Shown piece by piece: positions 17,516-25,791 of a stretch of 64,000 nt of DNA. Numbering within the stretch: position 1 is the first letter of the stretch; each line of letters begins with the position of its first letter. The stretch covers positions 3,462,501-3,526,500 of the forward strand of contig NC_011071.1 of the NCBI RefSeq assembly GCF_000020665.1, in the 5' to 3' direction. This DNA is from Stenotrophomonas maltophilia R551-3. GTDB lineage: Bacteria > Pseudomonadota > Gammaproteobacteria > Xanthomonadales > Xanthomonadaceae. The notes beneath the pieces were generated by a model, which saw nothing but the letters and a program-made list of their open reading frames with translations, had not been told where the DNA came from and did not search any database. Made by a program: the position numbers and the translations under genes.

Positions 17516-18283
17516 ATGACAATTCTGTCCCGCTTGCCCTCCGCCACACGCCTGTTGCTGGTCCTGCTGGGCGTTGGCCTGGGCCTGAACCTGCGCGATA
17601 TCGCCGCAGCCGCGGGCACTCCGATTCCTGCCCTGCCCATGCCCTACGGCGGCAGCCTGCTGGACAACGCACTGGCAATCCTGGTTGCGCTGCTGCTGGC
17701 TACGCTGCTGCGCCCCCGCAGCATGGGCCTGCTGGCCAGCCTCGGCCTGCGTGGAAACGGCTGGGGCGGTCCGCTGTGGGTGCTGCTGGCCAGCCTCCCC
17801 TGCTGGCTGGGACTGGCGCTGCTCGGCACCCCGAACATGGCGCTGACCGCGCTGGACGCCGCGATGCTGACCGTGCTGTTCCCGCTGGCCGAGGAAGTGC
17901 TGTTCCGCGGCCTCGGCTTCGTGCTGCTGGTGAAGCTCGTGCGCGGCCCGTGGCCGCTGCTCGCGCTGCCGCAGGCGCTGCTGTTCGGCATGGTGCACTG
18001 GCTGGGCTTCGGTGGGTTCGACGGTGGCGGCATCGCGCTGTTCATCGGTGCGGTCATCGCATTCGGCGGCTTCATCTTCGCCTGGCTCGACCACCTCGAT
18101 GGCGACACCCTGTGGTGCGGTCTGGTACTGCATGTTTCGATGAATCTGGCCTGGAACGTGTTCAGTCTGGATGACGCTGTTGCGCTGGGCTGGCAGGCCA
18201 CCAGCCTGCGCATCGGCACGACCCTGCTGGCGGTTGCGGTACTGGCCTGGCACGTGCGCCGCCAGCGCCGCGACCGGGTGTAA
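17516..18283 (+). CDS. CPBP-family intramembrane metalloprotease
   Basis: 255 residues with about seven hydrophobic segments. The CPBP/CAAX-protease motifs are present: EEVLFRG at about 126-132, FGMVHW (catalytic His about 161) and a later HVSMN. These form the glutamyl intramembrane protease site. Bacterial members often act in bacteriocin self-immunity or peptide processing, but the context here does not point to a substrate. The start at 17516 is supported by GGGAG at 17504-17508. It is a stand-alone gene divergent from the zinc-ribbon gene. Confidence 0.87.
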   Translation: MTILSRLPSATRLLLVLLGVGLGLNLRDIAAAAGTPIPALPMPYGGSLLDNALAILVALLLATLLRPRSMGLLASLGLRGNGWGGPLWVLLASLPCWLGLALLGTPNMALTALDAAMLTVLFPLAEEVLFRGLGFVLLVKLVRGPWPLLALPQALLFGMVHWLGFGGFDGGGIALFIGAVIAFGGFIFAWLDHLDGDTLWCGLVLHVSMNLAWNVFSLDDAVALGWQATSLRIGTTLLAVAVLAWHVRRQRRDRV

Positions 18284-18377
18284 CGCCCACTTAGCTTGCC
18301 GTGCACGCCGGGATCACCCCCGGCTTGCGCATACTTGCGCGCCTTCCGCTCCCCCTGTTGTCCGGAGTTGCCGCGTC

Positions 18378-18803
18378 ATGTTGCTGTCCAAGCGTTTTGT
18401 GGAACCGCGCGTCCTGCTGATCGAGGACGCCGAGGAAACCCAGGAACTCAGTCGCCTCGCCCTGGAAAGCCAGGCCTGCCAGGTCACCGCTGTCAGCAGC
18501 GCCGAGGCCGCACTGGGCCTGCTCAACGCCGGCGAACCGTTCGACCTGCTGTTCACCGACGTCTGCCTGGGCGGCATCAGCGGCATCGAAACCGCCAACC
18601 GCGTGCGCGAGCACCTGCCGCAGCTGCCGATCCTGGTCACCTCCGGCATGGACCAGCACCGCGTGCTGCCGCAGCTGCGCGCCGGCATCCACTTCCTGCC
18701 CAAGCCGTACAGCATGAGCGAACTGCTCGATGCCATCCGCCTGTGTTTCCGCCATGCGGCGGATGCCACGTTGATGCCGCCGCCGCAGGCCAGCGCGGCC
18801 TGA
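18378..18803 (+). CDS. Stand-alone receiver-domain response regulator
   Basis: 141 residues, almost entirely a CheY-like receiver. The acidic pocket is VLLIEDAEE, the phosphoacceptor Asp is in LLFTDVCLGG, the conserved Thr/Ser is in ILVTSG, and the Lys is in LPKPYS. There is no output domain, only a short Ala/Pro tail. It may be a phosphorelay intermediate or a diguanylate-type partner; its kinase is not encoded next to it. The start at 18378 is the first ATG ahead of the receiver fold, 94 bp after the CPBP gene on the same strand. Confidence 0.85.
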   Translation: MLLSKRFVEPRVLLIEDAEETQELSRLALESQACQVTAVSSAEAALGLLNAGEPFDLLFTDVCLGGISGIETANRVREHLPQLPILVTSGMDQHRVLPQLRAGIHFLPKPYSMSELLDAIRLCFRHAADATLMPPPQASAA

Positions 18804-18840
18804 GGCAATCATCCACGCATGGCGTGGATGCGACCGGCCA

Positions 18841-19779
18841 TCAACCGCCGGTGTACGGCCCATCGCCCGGCATCACCTCCAGCAGTGCACGAGTGATCAC
18901 CCGCGGGTAGACCGTGAGATGGTCCTCGCCGTCAATCACCACGTTGTCCACCTGCAGCTTGCGGCCACTGCGCTGCAACTGGGTGGTGAAGTCCGCGGTC
19001 TGCCGCAGCATGTCGTTGCCGGTTGAATAGCGCGGCCCTGGCTTGTCCGTCTCGTAGCTTCCTACCGACAGCAGCACGCGCGTAGGCTGCGAGGGAATCA
19101 CGGCGGCATCCTGCATGCGCGGCAGCAGAAGCTGGTCGAACCACAACGAAGGACTGGACAGGATGTAGGTACTGAACAGGTCCGGCTGGGTGGTCAGCAC
19201 GTAGGTACCGAACAGCGCGCCATAGGAATGACCGGCGAACACGCGCCGGGCCGGATCGGTGCGATAGCGCGCATCGACCATCGGCAGCACGTGTTCCGCC
19301 AGGAAATCACGATAGTGCGCGGCACCGCCGTAGGTGACGTCATCGCTGTAATAGCCCTTGGCAGTACGCGCCGGATTACTGGGCGTGTAGTCGCGCGAGC
19401 GACTCTGCTTCGAGGTCAGGCCTTCCTGTGGAGGCAGCCCAACCAGGATGAAATTCTCGATGTTGACGCCCTGCTGCCCCACCAGATTGCGCACGCTGCG
19501 CACCAGCGGGAAGCTGTACAGCGCATCGGTCACGTACAGCACCGGGTAGTGCTTCTCAGGGTGCGCGGCATAGTCGGCCGGCAGCGCCACCCATATCGGG
19601 TAATCGCGGCCCACAGGATCGTGCACGCGCAATGCTTCGGTATCCGGCAGCACCACGCCCGGCGCAGCGGTGGCCGCGCTTTCCTTCGCTTCATTCTGCG
19701 CTGCCGGTGGCGCCACCGACATCGCGCAGCCACTCACGACCAGGCAGGCCGCCACACTCCATCCACGCACACGCTGCAT
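18841..19779 (-). CDS. Putative lipoprotein alpha/beta-hydrolase (esterase D / IroE-like)
   Basis: 312 residues. The lipoprotein signal ends at LVVSGC (Cys about 18). The protein then has the PF00756-type esterase fold: YPVLYVTDAL in the early strand, the nucleophile elbow GHSYGA, and a C-terminal His in DGEDHLT. Members include enterochelin/salmochelin esterases and S-formylglutathione hydrolase-like proteins, and the substrate here is not known. A second secreted hydrolase of the same fold follows at 19864-20718 on the same strand, suggesting a tandem duplication with divergence. The start at 19779 is chosen because it opens the lipoprotein signal. Confidence 0.82.
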   Translation of the reverse strand: MQRVRGWSVAACLVVSGCAMSVAPPAAQNEAKESAATAAPGVVLPDTEALRVHDPVGRDYPIWVALPADYAAHPEKHYPVLYVTDALYSFPLVRSVRNLVGQQGVNIENFILVGLPPQEGLTSKQSRSRDYTPSNPARTAKGYYSDDVTYGGAAHYRDFLAEHVLPMVDARYRTDPARRVFAGHSYGALFGTYVLTTQPDLFSTYILSSPSLWFDQLLLPRMQDAAVIPSQPTRVLLSVGSYETDKPGPRYSTGNDMLRQTADFTTQLQRSGRKLQVDNVVIDGEDHLTVYPRVITRALLEVMPGDGPYTGG

Positions 19780-19798
19780 CCACGCTCTCCCGTTGCGG

Positions 19799-19824
19799 GC
19801 GGCGCACCCGGGTGGCGCCGCTAC
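19799..19824 (-). repeat. SMAG-like palindrome between two esterases
   Basis: A hairpin GGCGCACCC / GGGTGGCGCC ends in CTAC, so on the minus strand it starts GTAG. It lies between the upstream hydrolase gene (stop 19864) and the lipoprotein hydrolase start (19779), in the 5' leader of the latter. Confidence 0.65.
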
Positions 19825-19863
19825 CGCATCCTCACATGTCGCGCGGCTACGCGCCACGCAGGG

Positions 19864-20718
19864 TCAAGGCGAGGCCGGCGGCGGCGCCGGGAACAGCGTG
19901 CGCAGCGCCTGCAGGGCGGCCGGGTGATAGATCGTGGCGTGGGTTTCCTCCGGCAGCGGCAGGTACTTCACCAGCGGCGACGGCGAGGCCTGCTGCAGCA
20001 ACGCGGCCAGTCGCGCAGTGGATGCGGCCAGTTCCGGCTGCCCGCTGCTGGCCAGGAACACCTGCGGCTGCGCGCGCGTCACCGCCGGCAGCTGTTTGGC
20101 CGCCCCGGCCAGCATCGCGCCATGGTTCCACCACAGGCTCGGGTCCAGCGCGATGTAGCTGTTGAACAGTGTCGGTTCCTGCAACAGCGTCTCGACCACG
20201 AACAGGCCGGCCAGCGATTCACCGATCAGCGCGCGCTCGTCGGTGGTCGGGTAGCGCTGGCGCACCTGCGGCATCAATTCATCGCGCAGGAAACGGCGGT
20301 AGGCCGCCGATCCACCGATGCGCGGCGCGATCTTCTGGTCCTGCGGGTCGTTGCTGGGGCCGGTCATGTCGCGACGGCGTTCGGTGTTTTCGATGCCCAC
20401 CAGCAGGAACGGTCGCATGCTGCCGTTGCCGCTCAGCACCTGCACCAGCCCGGCCACATGCAGGAAGTCCTCGGCGATGCCGCCATCGGCCATATACAGC
20501 ACCGGCAACGGCGCCTTCGGGTCCAGACCCCAGGGTTGTGGGCGGTAAACATTGATGCGGCGGGTTTCGCCCAGCGCCTTCGACTCGATGGTGAAGGTCT
20601 CGCCGATGACCAGTGGCGAGGCGGCAGCGGGCGACGCGGATTCGGCGGCCATCAGCGGCGCGGCGGAGACGACGGACAACAACAGCGACAGCGCGATCAG
20701 ACGCATGGGGCGGTCCAT
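19864..20718 (-). CDS. Secreted alpha/beta-hydrolase, esterase family
   Basis: 284 residues with a Sec signal (LIALSLLLSVVSAAPLMAA) and an esterase fold of the same family as its neighbour. LPVLYMADGG is the first core strand, the nucleophile elbow is GESLAGLF, and the late His lies in PEETHATIYH. It resembles periplasmic siderophore-esterase-like proteins, but the substrate cannot be assigned. Two starts fit: 20718 (MDRPMRL) and 20706 (MRLIAL); neither has a strong ribosome site, and I use the longer. It is co-directional with the lipoprotein hydrolase, 84 bp apart. Confidence 0.82.
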   Translation of the reverse strand: MDRPMRLIALSLLLSVVSAAPLMAAESASPAAASPLVIGETFTIESKALGETRRINVYRPQPWGLDPKAPLPVLYMADGGIAEDFLHVAGLVQVLSGNGSMRPFLLVGIENTERRRDMTGPSNDPQDQKIAPRIGGSAAYRRFLRDELMPQVRQRYPTTDERALIGESLAGLFVVETLLQEPTLFNSYIALDPSLWWNHGAMLAGAAKQLPAVTRAQPQVFLASSGQPELAASTARLAALLQQASPSPLVKYLPLPEETHATIYHPAALQALRTLFPAPPPASP

Positions 20719-20879
20719 TCTGGGAAAGCGCTGAGCATAGACCGCCGGAGACATTGTCGTTCGCGGCACTTTGCCGATCTACCGGAACTGGAGCACCATG
20801 GAGTCGGTGATGGTCATGCAACGCGCACCTTGGCTCACGGACTGGTCACCGCCACGCTCATGTCCACAAGGAGGTTCCC

Positions 20880-21218
20880 ATGTTGAGTGTATTGATCGCC
20901 ACCACCCTTGCTGCCGGCTCACCGCAGGCCAGCAACATTCCCCCAGCATCCGCCGCGTATGCGGACTGCCTGCTCGCCCACCTCCAACCGGGATTGTCCG
21001 ACCACGCGATCCCGCTGCTGCAGCAGGCCTGCGTCGCGAAGTATCCGGAGAGCTACGTCGCATATTCAGAACTGGAACGCCGGATCAGCGCGCAGCGCCG
21101 GGCCGATTTCGAGGCGGCTCAAGCGGAGGCGGCGCGTTCCGCGAATGCGGCAGCGACGGCCGCACAGGAAGCTGCCGACGCGGCGGCCGCGAAAGCCAAG
21201 GGAATGCGGGCGAAGTAG
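20880..21218 (+). CDS. Small Ala-rich helical protein, unknown function
   Basis: 112 residues with a short hydrophobic N-terminus that may be a signal (MLSVLIATTLAAGSPQA). A central region follows with two cysteines (YADCLLAHL, QQACVAKYP) that could form a disulphide. The last ~50 residues are a long Ala/Glu/Gln helix ending in KAKGMRAK. The start has a strong AAGGAGGTT ribosome site at 20868-20876. I do not recognise a family. It ends 22 bp before a hairpin that is shared with, or belongs to, the convergent tRNA gene. Confidence 0.65.
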   Translation: MLSVLIATTLAAGSPQASNIPPASAAYADCLLAHLQPGLSDHAIPLLQQACVAKYPESYVAYSELERRISAQRRADFEAAQAEAARSANAAATAAQEAADAAAAKAKGMRAK

Positions 21219-21240
21219 AGGGCCTTGACCAGGCAACAAA

Positions 21241-21265
21241 AAAGGCACCGCATTGCGGTGCCTTT
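21241..21265 (-). terminator. Intrinsic terminator of tRNA-Lys (possibly bidirectional)
   Basis: AAAGGCACCGCA and TGCGGTGCCTTT form a 12-bp stem around a single base. On the minus strand the stem runs into six or more T residues, a classical Rho-independent terminator 28 bp downstream of the tRNA. On the plus strand it follows the small Ala-rich gene. Confidence 0.88.
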
Positions 21266-21292
21266 CTGAATGACCTGGGTCATTGGCTGCAA

Positions 21293-21368
21293 TGGTGGGC
21301 CGTGAAGGATTCGAACCTTCGACCAAAAGATTAAAAGTCTTCTGCTCTACCGACTGAGCTAACGGCCC
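21293..21368 (-). tRNA. tRNA-Lys (anticodon UUU)
   Basis: A 76-nt tRNA with encoded CCA. The acceptor GGGCCGT pairs with ACGGCCC, the D-arm contains AGCTCAGTCGGTAGAGC, and the anticodon loop CTTTTAA gives UUU. The T-arm has GGTTCGAATCC. On the minus strand a -10-like TAGAAT lies at 21402-21407, about 34 nt upstream of the tRNA, with a very GC-rich stretch between; GC-rich discriminators of this sort are typical of stringently controlled stable-RNA promoters. Confidence 0.97.
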
Positions 21369-21447
21369 ATTGCACTGCCCCGGCCTCTCGGCGGGGTGGG
21401 CATTCTACCCTACTTTGCCGGGCCGGGTGAAACCCTGGTGCATGAGG

Positions 21448-21471
21448 TTGCCGGCCAGCGGCCGGCACTAC
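21448..21471 (-). repeat. SMAG palindrome
   Basis: A minus-strand unit of the GTAGTGCCGGCC subfamily, with a GCCGGCC / GGCCGGC stem. It lies upstream of the HExxH protein gene and about 80 bp upstream of tRNA-Lys. Confidence 0.85.
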
Positions 21472-21545
21472 CCGATCTGGTGAGCCCGCTTAAACCTTCC
21501 GGGCCTCCGTCGCATCCCATCTGTGATCCTTCCCCGGAGCCACGG

Positions 21546-22502
21546 ATGCGCCTGCCCTTCTGCCTCATTGCCGCCCTGCTGCTGCCCTGTGCGGCACTGG
21601 CCGCCCCGCCCCAGGTCGTCACTGAAGATATCGGCCGCTTCTGGGCCACCTATGACGCGGTGCGCGCCGAGCCTGATGCCGAGCGCCAGGTGGCGCTGGT
21701 CCAGCAGCACTACATCGATCCGGGCAGCCCCGGTCTGCACGCGCTGATGCAGGTCCGCAACTACACCGCCCGCGAGTACGCCGAAGCGATGCGCTCCTGG
21801 CCGCGCTTCTGGAACTCGGTACGACCACTTACCGCCAACGCGCAGCAGGCCAGCGCTACGCTGGAACGGGATCTTTCCGACTTCCGGGCGCTCTACCCGG
21901 CTTTGCGCCCGGCCACCATCACCTATGCGGTAGGCGTGCTGCGTACCGGCGGCACCACGCTGGGCGACAAGGTGCTGATCGGTGCGGAGATGGCGCTGGG
22001 CGATGAGCGTGTGGACGTGAGCGAGCTGCCGGAGCCGATGCGCAGCCGCCTGCGGATCTTCTACGACAGTCGGCCCGGTGCGAACAACGCGCAGAACAAC
22101 CTGCACGAATACGTGCACACCCAGCAACGCGAGACCACCGGCAGCCTGGCCCAGTACGCGGTGCGCGAGGGTGTTGCCGAGTATGTGGCGGAGCGCATCA
22201 GCGGACGCCGGCCGGCGTTGCCGCTGTACACCTACGGGCCCGCGCACGAAGCGGAAATCCGCACGCGCTTCATTGCTGAGATGGACGGTGATGACCTGGA
22301 CAACTGGCTGTACAACAGCGCCCGCAATCCGTTCGGGGTGAGTGATCTGGGTTACTACGCCGGCTACCGCATCGCGCAGGAGTACATGCGGCAGCAGGCC
22401 GATGAGAAGGCGGGCATCGCGCGGATGATCGAGCTGGACTATGCCGATCCGAAGGCGGTGCGTGCCTTCATCGAGGCGTCGGGGTGGTTGCGGGAGCGAT
22501 AG
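21546..22502 (+). CDS. Secreted putative Zn-metallopeptidase-like protein (HExxH)
   Basis: 318 residues with a Sec signal (LPFCLIAALLLPCAALAA). An HEYVH motif (HExxH) lies in NNLHEYVHTQQRETTG at about residue 194. Further down, REGVAEYVAERI supplies a conserved Glu as in gluzincins of the DUF2268 type. That combination suggests a zinc-dependent peptidase or a catalytically related protein. The remainder is helical with no transmembrane span. The start at 21546 is the ATG opening the signal peptide; the upstream frame is non-coding-like and overlaps a SMAG. The substrate is unknown. Confidence 0.7.
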   Translation: MRLPFCLIAALLLPCAALAAPPQVVTEDIGRFWATYDAVRAEPDAERQVALVQQHYIDPGSPGLHALMQVRNYTAREYAEAMRSWPRFWNSVRPLTANAQQASATLERDLSDFRALYPALRPATITYAVGVLRTGGTTLGDKVLIGAEMALGDERVDVSELPEPMRSRLRIFYDSRPGANNAQNNLHEYVHTQQRETTGSLAQYAVREGVAEYVAERISGRRPALPLYTYGPAHEAEIRTRFIAEMDGDDLDNWLYNSARNPFGVSDLGYYAGYRIAQEYMRQQADEKAGIARMIELDYADPKAVRAFIEASGWLRER

Positions 22503-22704
22503 CGCCGAGTCGTGCCTAGCGGACAATGCCAACCAAGGTTTGCACCCACCAGAGTCAGACCTCCCCGGTAGCGCCGGGCCATGCCCGGCGGACAGTGCCA
22601 ACCAAGGTGGGCACCCACCAGAGTCAGACCTCCTCGGCATCGCCGATCCATGCCCGGCGAAGAGCGTGCGAACCAACGGTTCGCACCCACCATGCCATGG
22701 GCCG
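22503..22704. repeat. Cluster of tandem SMAG-type units
   Basis: About three units of ~60-75 bp repeat here. Each pairs a CCGGGC-type SMAG stem (best copy 22568-22590, plus strand) with a second hairpin of the form TGCCAACC-AA-GGT.GGCA followed by CCCACCA. The first two second-hairpin copies are followed by the same CCCACCAGAGTCAGACCTCC. The last copy uses GTGCGAACC / GGTTCGCAC. Read on the minus strand the second hairpins start GTGG instead of GTAG, so they look like diverged SMAG units. The cluster separates the HExxH gene from convergent queC. Confidence 0.75.
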
Positions 22705-23370
22705 TCAGGCGTACAGCGTCGGGTCGGCTACGCCGGCCTCGGTGAAGCCCTGCGCGCGCAGGCGGCATGCGTCGCAGTGGCTGCAGGCGGCGCCGTTGGC
22801 GTCGGCGTTGTAGCAGGACACGGTCAGGCCGAAGTCCACGCCCAGGCGCACGCCTTCGCTGACGATCTGGCCCTTGCTGAGGAACTGCAGCGGTGCATGT
22901 ACCTTGATGCCCGCGCCCTCCACGCCCGACTTGGTAGCCAGGTTGGCCAGCGCCTGGAACGCGGCCACGAACTCGGGGCGGCAGTCCGGGTAACCGGAGT
23001 AGTCCACGGCGTTGACGCCGCAGAAGATGTCGTTGGCGCCGAGCACTTCGGCCCAGCCCAACGCCAGCGACAACATGATGGTATTACGCGCCGGCACGTA
23101 GGTGACCGGAATACCAGCACCACCGGCCTCGGGCACGTCGATATCGTCAGTCAGCGCCGAGCCACCAATACTGCGCAGGTCCACGTCCACGGTCTTGTGC
23201 GCGATTACGCCCTGGGCCTTGGCCACACGGGCGGCGGCGTCCAGTTCAGAGGTGTGGCGCTGGCCGTAGCGAACGCTCAGGGCATGCACGGCAAAGCCCT
23301 GTTCCTGGGCCATGGCAATGACGGCGGCTGAATCCATGCCGCCGGAGAGAAGCACGACTGCCTTCTTCAT
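22705..23370 (-). CDS. queC: 7-cyano-7-deazaguanine (preQ0) synthase QueC
   Basis: 221 residues. An ATP-pyrophosphatase-type PP-loop SGGMDS is at residues 9-14, and a zinc-binding cysteine set lies in [21 protein letters not shown] near the C-terminus. QueC converts 7-carboxy-7-deazaguanine to preQ0, the step after QueE in queuosine biosynthesis. queE lies 77 bp upstream on the same strand, so the two consecutive pathway steps are encoded together. The length and motifs match the family with no anomalies. Confidence 0.96.
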   Translation of the reverse strand: MKKAVVLLSGGMDSAAVIAMAQEQGFAVHALSVRYGQRHTSELDAAARVAKAQGVIAHKTVDVDLRSIGGSALTDDIDVPEAGGAGIPVTYVPARNTIMLSLALGWAEVLGANDIFCGVNAVDYSGYPDCRPEFVAAFQALANLATKSGVEGAGIKVHAPLQFLSKGQIVSEGVRLGVDFGLTVSCYNADANGAACSHCDACRLRAQGFTEAGVADPTLYA

Positions 23371-23447
23371 GGGTCAATCTTCCGGTTTGGGGGAAAAGCC
23401 AGCACGCTGTCCCGCGCCGGAGCTACATCAGGGAACGCTGCGTGGGC

Positions 23448-24149
23448 TCATCGGCCCGGTTCGTCGTTCCACAGGATTTTATGCAACTGCATCTGGAAGC
23501 GCACCGGCAGCCGGTCTTCGACGATCCAGTCGGCCAGCTGGCGCGCGGTGATCTCGCCTTTGCTCGGCGAGAAGAACACGGTGCAACGCTTCACCAGATC
23601 GTGCTCGGCCAGCATGGCCTTGGCCCAGTCGTAGTCCTCACGGCTGCAGATGACGAACTTGATCTGGTCGCGCGCGGTCAGCAGCGGCAGGTTTTCCAGG
23701 CGGTTGCGCGCGGCTTCGGCCGAACCCGGGGTCTTGATGTCGACCACGCGCGACACGCGCGGGTCCACTGCGCTGACGTCCAGTGCGCCGGACGTTTCCA
23801 GCGAGACGTCCATACCGGCATCGCACAGCTTCTGCAGCAGCACCAGGCAGCGCTTCTGTGCCAGCGGCTCGCCACCGGTCACGCAGACATGGCGCACGCC
23901 CTGGGCCAGCACCTCGGCCACGATGTCGTCGATGTCCCACCAGGTGCCGCCGTGGAAGGCATAGGCGGTGTCGCAGTACTGGCAGCGCAGCGGGCAGCCG
24001 GTCAGGCGCACGAACACGGTCGGCCAGCCGGCGGTATCGGCTTCGCCCTGCAGCGAGGTGAAGATCTCGGTGATCTTCAGGCGTGGCAGCGGCGACTGCA
24101 CGATCTCGCTGGGTGTGGCGGCGGCGCTGGACGGGGTAACGGCGGTCAT
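23448..24149 (-). CDS. queE: 7-carboxy-7-deazaguanine synthase QueE
   Basis: A 233-residue radical-SAM enzyme that makes 7-carboxy-7-deazaguanine from 6-carboxytetrahydropterin. The cluster motif CPLRCQYC (CxxxCxxC) follows FVRLTG, and a CVTGGEPL motif binds SAM. FTSLQGE near the N-terminus is typical of QueE. I chose the ATG at 24147-24149; an alternative lies 8 codons upstream, at 24173. It is downstream of cpoB across a SMAG-rich gap and upstream of queC, the common order next to tol-pal in pseudomonads and xanthomonads. Confidence 0.95.
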   Translation of the reverse strand: MTAVTPSSAAATPSEIVQSPLPRLKITEIFTSLQGEADTAGWPTVFVRLTGCPLRCQYCDTAYAFHGGTWWDIDDIVAEVLAQGVRHVCVTGGEPLAQKRCLVLLQKLCDAGMDVSLETSGALDVSAVDPRVSRVVDIKTPGSAEAARNRLENLPLLTARDQIKFVICSREDYDWAKAMLAEHDLVKRCTVFFSPSKGEITARQLADWIVEDRLPVRFQMQLHKILWNDEPGR

Positions 24150-24208
24150 GGCGGGGACTTCTTGGTGGGGCACGTGGCGGGTGGGCTACCGTGGCCGGTA
24201 ACGAAAGC

Positions 24209-24356
24209 AGCCGAGCATGGCTCGGCTCTACAACAGCAGCCGGTCGGGTATGGCCCAGCCGGAAATGCACGCCGCCGGGCATGGCCCGGCGCTACCGGAT
24301 CCGGGCGGGTTTGCCGGTCCGGAAACGAAAGCAGCCGAGCATGGGCTCGGCTCTAC
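24209..24356 (-). repeat. Array of three same-direction SMAG units
   Basis: Minus-strand units lie at 24209-24231 (AGCCGAGC stem), 24273-24295 (CGCCGGGC stem) and 24333-24356 (AGCCGAGC stem). They fill most of the 237-bp gap between cpoB and queE. The first and third are close copies, and both are preceded by ACGAAAGC, as if a SMAG plus flank had been duplicated around the middle unit. Confidence 0.85.
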
Positions 24357-24386
24357 AGGACACGTATTGTACGCCCGGTCAGCGGA

Positions 24387-25205
24387 TCAGCGGATCTGCT
24401 TGCCGAGGCGGATCGACTGCAGGCGGTCCTGCGCGGTGCGCGCGGCGTCCGAGCCGGGGTACTGCGCCACGACGGTCTCCAGCGTCTGCTGGGCCTGGTC
24501 GACCTTGCCCTCGCCGTACTGCGAGAGGCCAACCTTGAGCAGGCCGCCAGCGGCCTTGTCGTGGGTCGGATAGCGTGAGAGCAGTTCACGGAACTGGGTC
24601 TCGGCCATCGGGAAATTGCGGGTGGCGTAATAGCTCTCGCCCAGCCAGTACAGCGCGTTCGGCGCGTAGACGCCGTTCGGGTACAGCTGCAGGAAGCTCA
24701 GGAACAGCTGCGCCGAATCATCGTACTTGCCGGCCTTCAACGAATCGAAGGCGACGTTGTAGGTGGTGCGCTCGTCGCCGGTGGCGGCAAGGCTGCCGGC
24801 ATCACCATGGACGGAAGGCGGCCGCTCGGAAGTGGCCGCCGTCGCGGGTTTTGCCGGGGCCGGAGCGGCCTTCGGCGTGCTCGCCGGAACGGGCGGCAGG
24901 GCCGGGGCGGCATTACCCCCTTCCAACCGGTTCAGGCGGCTGTCCAGATCCAGGTACTGGTCCTGGGCGGACTGCTTGAGCTGGGCGTTGTCGTGCTGCA
25001 ACTGCTCGATCGAGGCCTGCAGGCTGGTGACCTGCTGCCGCAGCTGGTTGATCTGGTTCAACAGGTCCTGGTTGGCACTGTTGTTGTACATCTGCTGCTC
25101 GATCGCGCCGACACGGTCGGCCAGACTCTGTCGCTGTGCATGCGCCGGTGCGGCAGCCACGAGGGCTGCCGCAACGACCAGCATCAGTTTGATGCCAATG
25201 CGCAT
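24387..25205 (-). CDS. cpoB: Tol-Pal system TPR protein CpoB (YbgF)
   Basis: 272 residues. A signal peptide (about 1-23) is followed by an N-terminal coiled coil (about 28-95, rich in Gln/Leu heptads) that trimerises in the family. A Pro/Ala linker leads to a C-terminal TPR domain (about 145-265: YNVAFDSLKAGKYDDSAQLF, NALYWLGESYY, TQFRELLSRYPTHDKA). CpoB links Tol energy to peptidoglycan synthesis by PBP1B in E. coli. It starts 3 bp after pal and is the last gene of the tol-pal block. Confidence 0.95.
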   Translation of the reverse strand: MRIGIKLMLVVAAALVAAAPAHAQRQSLADRVGAIEQQMYNNSANQDLLNQINQLRQQVTSLQASIEQLQHDNAQLKQSAQDQYLDLDSRLNRLEGGNAAPALPPVPASTPKAAPAPAKPATAATSERPPSVHGDAGSLAATGDERTTYNVAFDSLKAGKYDDSAQLFLSFLQLYPNGVYAPNALYWLGESYYATRNFPMAETQFRELLSRYPTHDKAAGGLLKVGLSQYGEGKVDQAQQTLETVVAQYPGSDAARTAQDRLQSIRLGKQIR

Positions 25206-25208
25206 GGA

Positions 25209-25727
25209 TTACTGCGCGGTGTAGACGATTTCGACGCGACGGTTCTGCGACCAGCAGGACTCGTTCGATTCGGTGCAGACCGGACGCTCTTCACCGTAGG
25301 ACACGACGGTCAGCTGCGAAGCCGAACCACCGTTGGCCTGCAGGGCCGAGTTGACGCCGTTGCCACGACGCTCGCCCAGGGCCTGGTTGTACGCGCGCGA
25401 ACCGCGCTCGTCGGTGTGGCCCTGCAGGGTGATGCGCGAGGACGGACGGTCACGCAGGTACTTGGCGTGGCAAGCCATGATGGCCTGGAATTCCGGCTTC
25501 ACGTCTTCCTTGTCCAGGTCGAAGTAGACAACGCGCTGGCGCAGGCAGGCATCGGTGTCCAGGTCGCCCGGGCCGTACAGGCCGGAGGTGGACGGACCGG
25601 TCGGGGTGGTGGTCGAGGTGCCGGTATCGACCGGAGCCTGCGGCTCTTCCTTGACCTTCTTCGAGCAACCGGCCAGGACGGCCACAGACAGCAGGGAAAC
25701 AAGCAGAACGCGGGTGGACTTGTTCAT
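25209..25727 (-). CDS. pal: Peptidoglycan-associated lipoprotein Pal
   Basis: 172 residues. The lipobox is SVAVLAGC (Cys about 21). The C-terminal OmpA-like peptidoglycan-binding domain shows VVYFDLDKEDVKPEF, the binding motif LQGHTDERGSRAYNQALGERR (about 100-121) and SYGEERPVC. It anchors the outer membrane to peptidoglycan and is recruited to septa by TolB. It has three extra cysteines (ACHAKY, CTESNESC) in the globular domain, at least two of which could form a disulphide. It lies between tolB (64 bp) and cpoB (3 bp). Confidence 0.97.
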   Translation of the reverse strand: MNKSTRVLLVSLLSVAVLAGCSKKVKEEPQAPVDTGTSTTTPTGPSTSGLYGPGDLDTDACLRQRVVYFDLDKEDVKPEFQAIMACHAKYLRDRPSSRITLQGHTDERGSRAYNQALGERRGNGVNSALQANGGSASQLTVVSYGEERPVCTESNESCWSQNRRVEIVYTAQ

Positions 25728-25791
25728 GGCGATACCTTTGTGGCTCCTAGGCCGATGAGGGGATCAAGACAGCGAAAATATTAACACTCTT

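Noticed and set aside
22503..22704. Possible CRISPR-like array (regularly spaced repeats)
   Set aside because: The repeats are the structured SMAG-type hairpins; the intervening parts are also repeated rather than unique spacers, and no cas genes are present.
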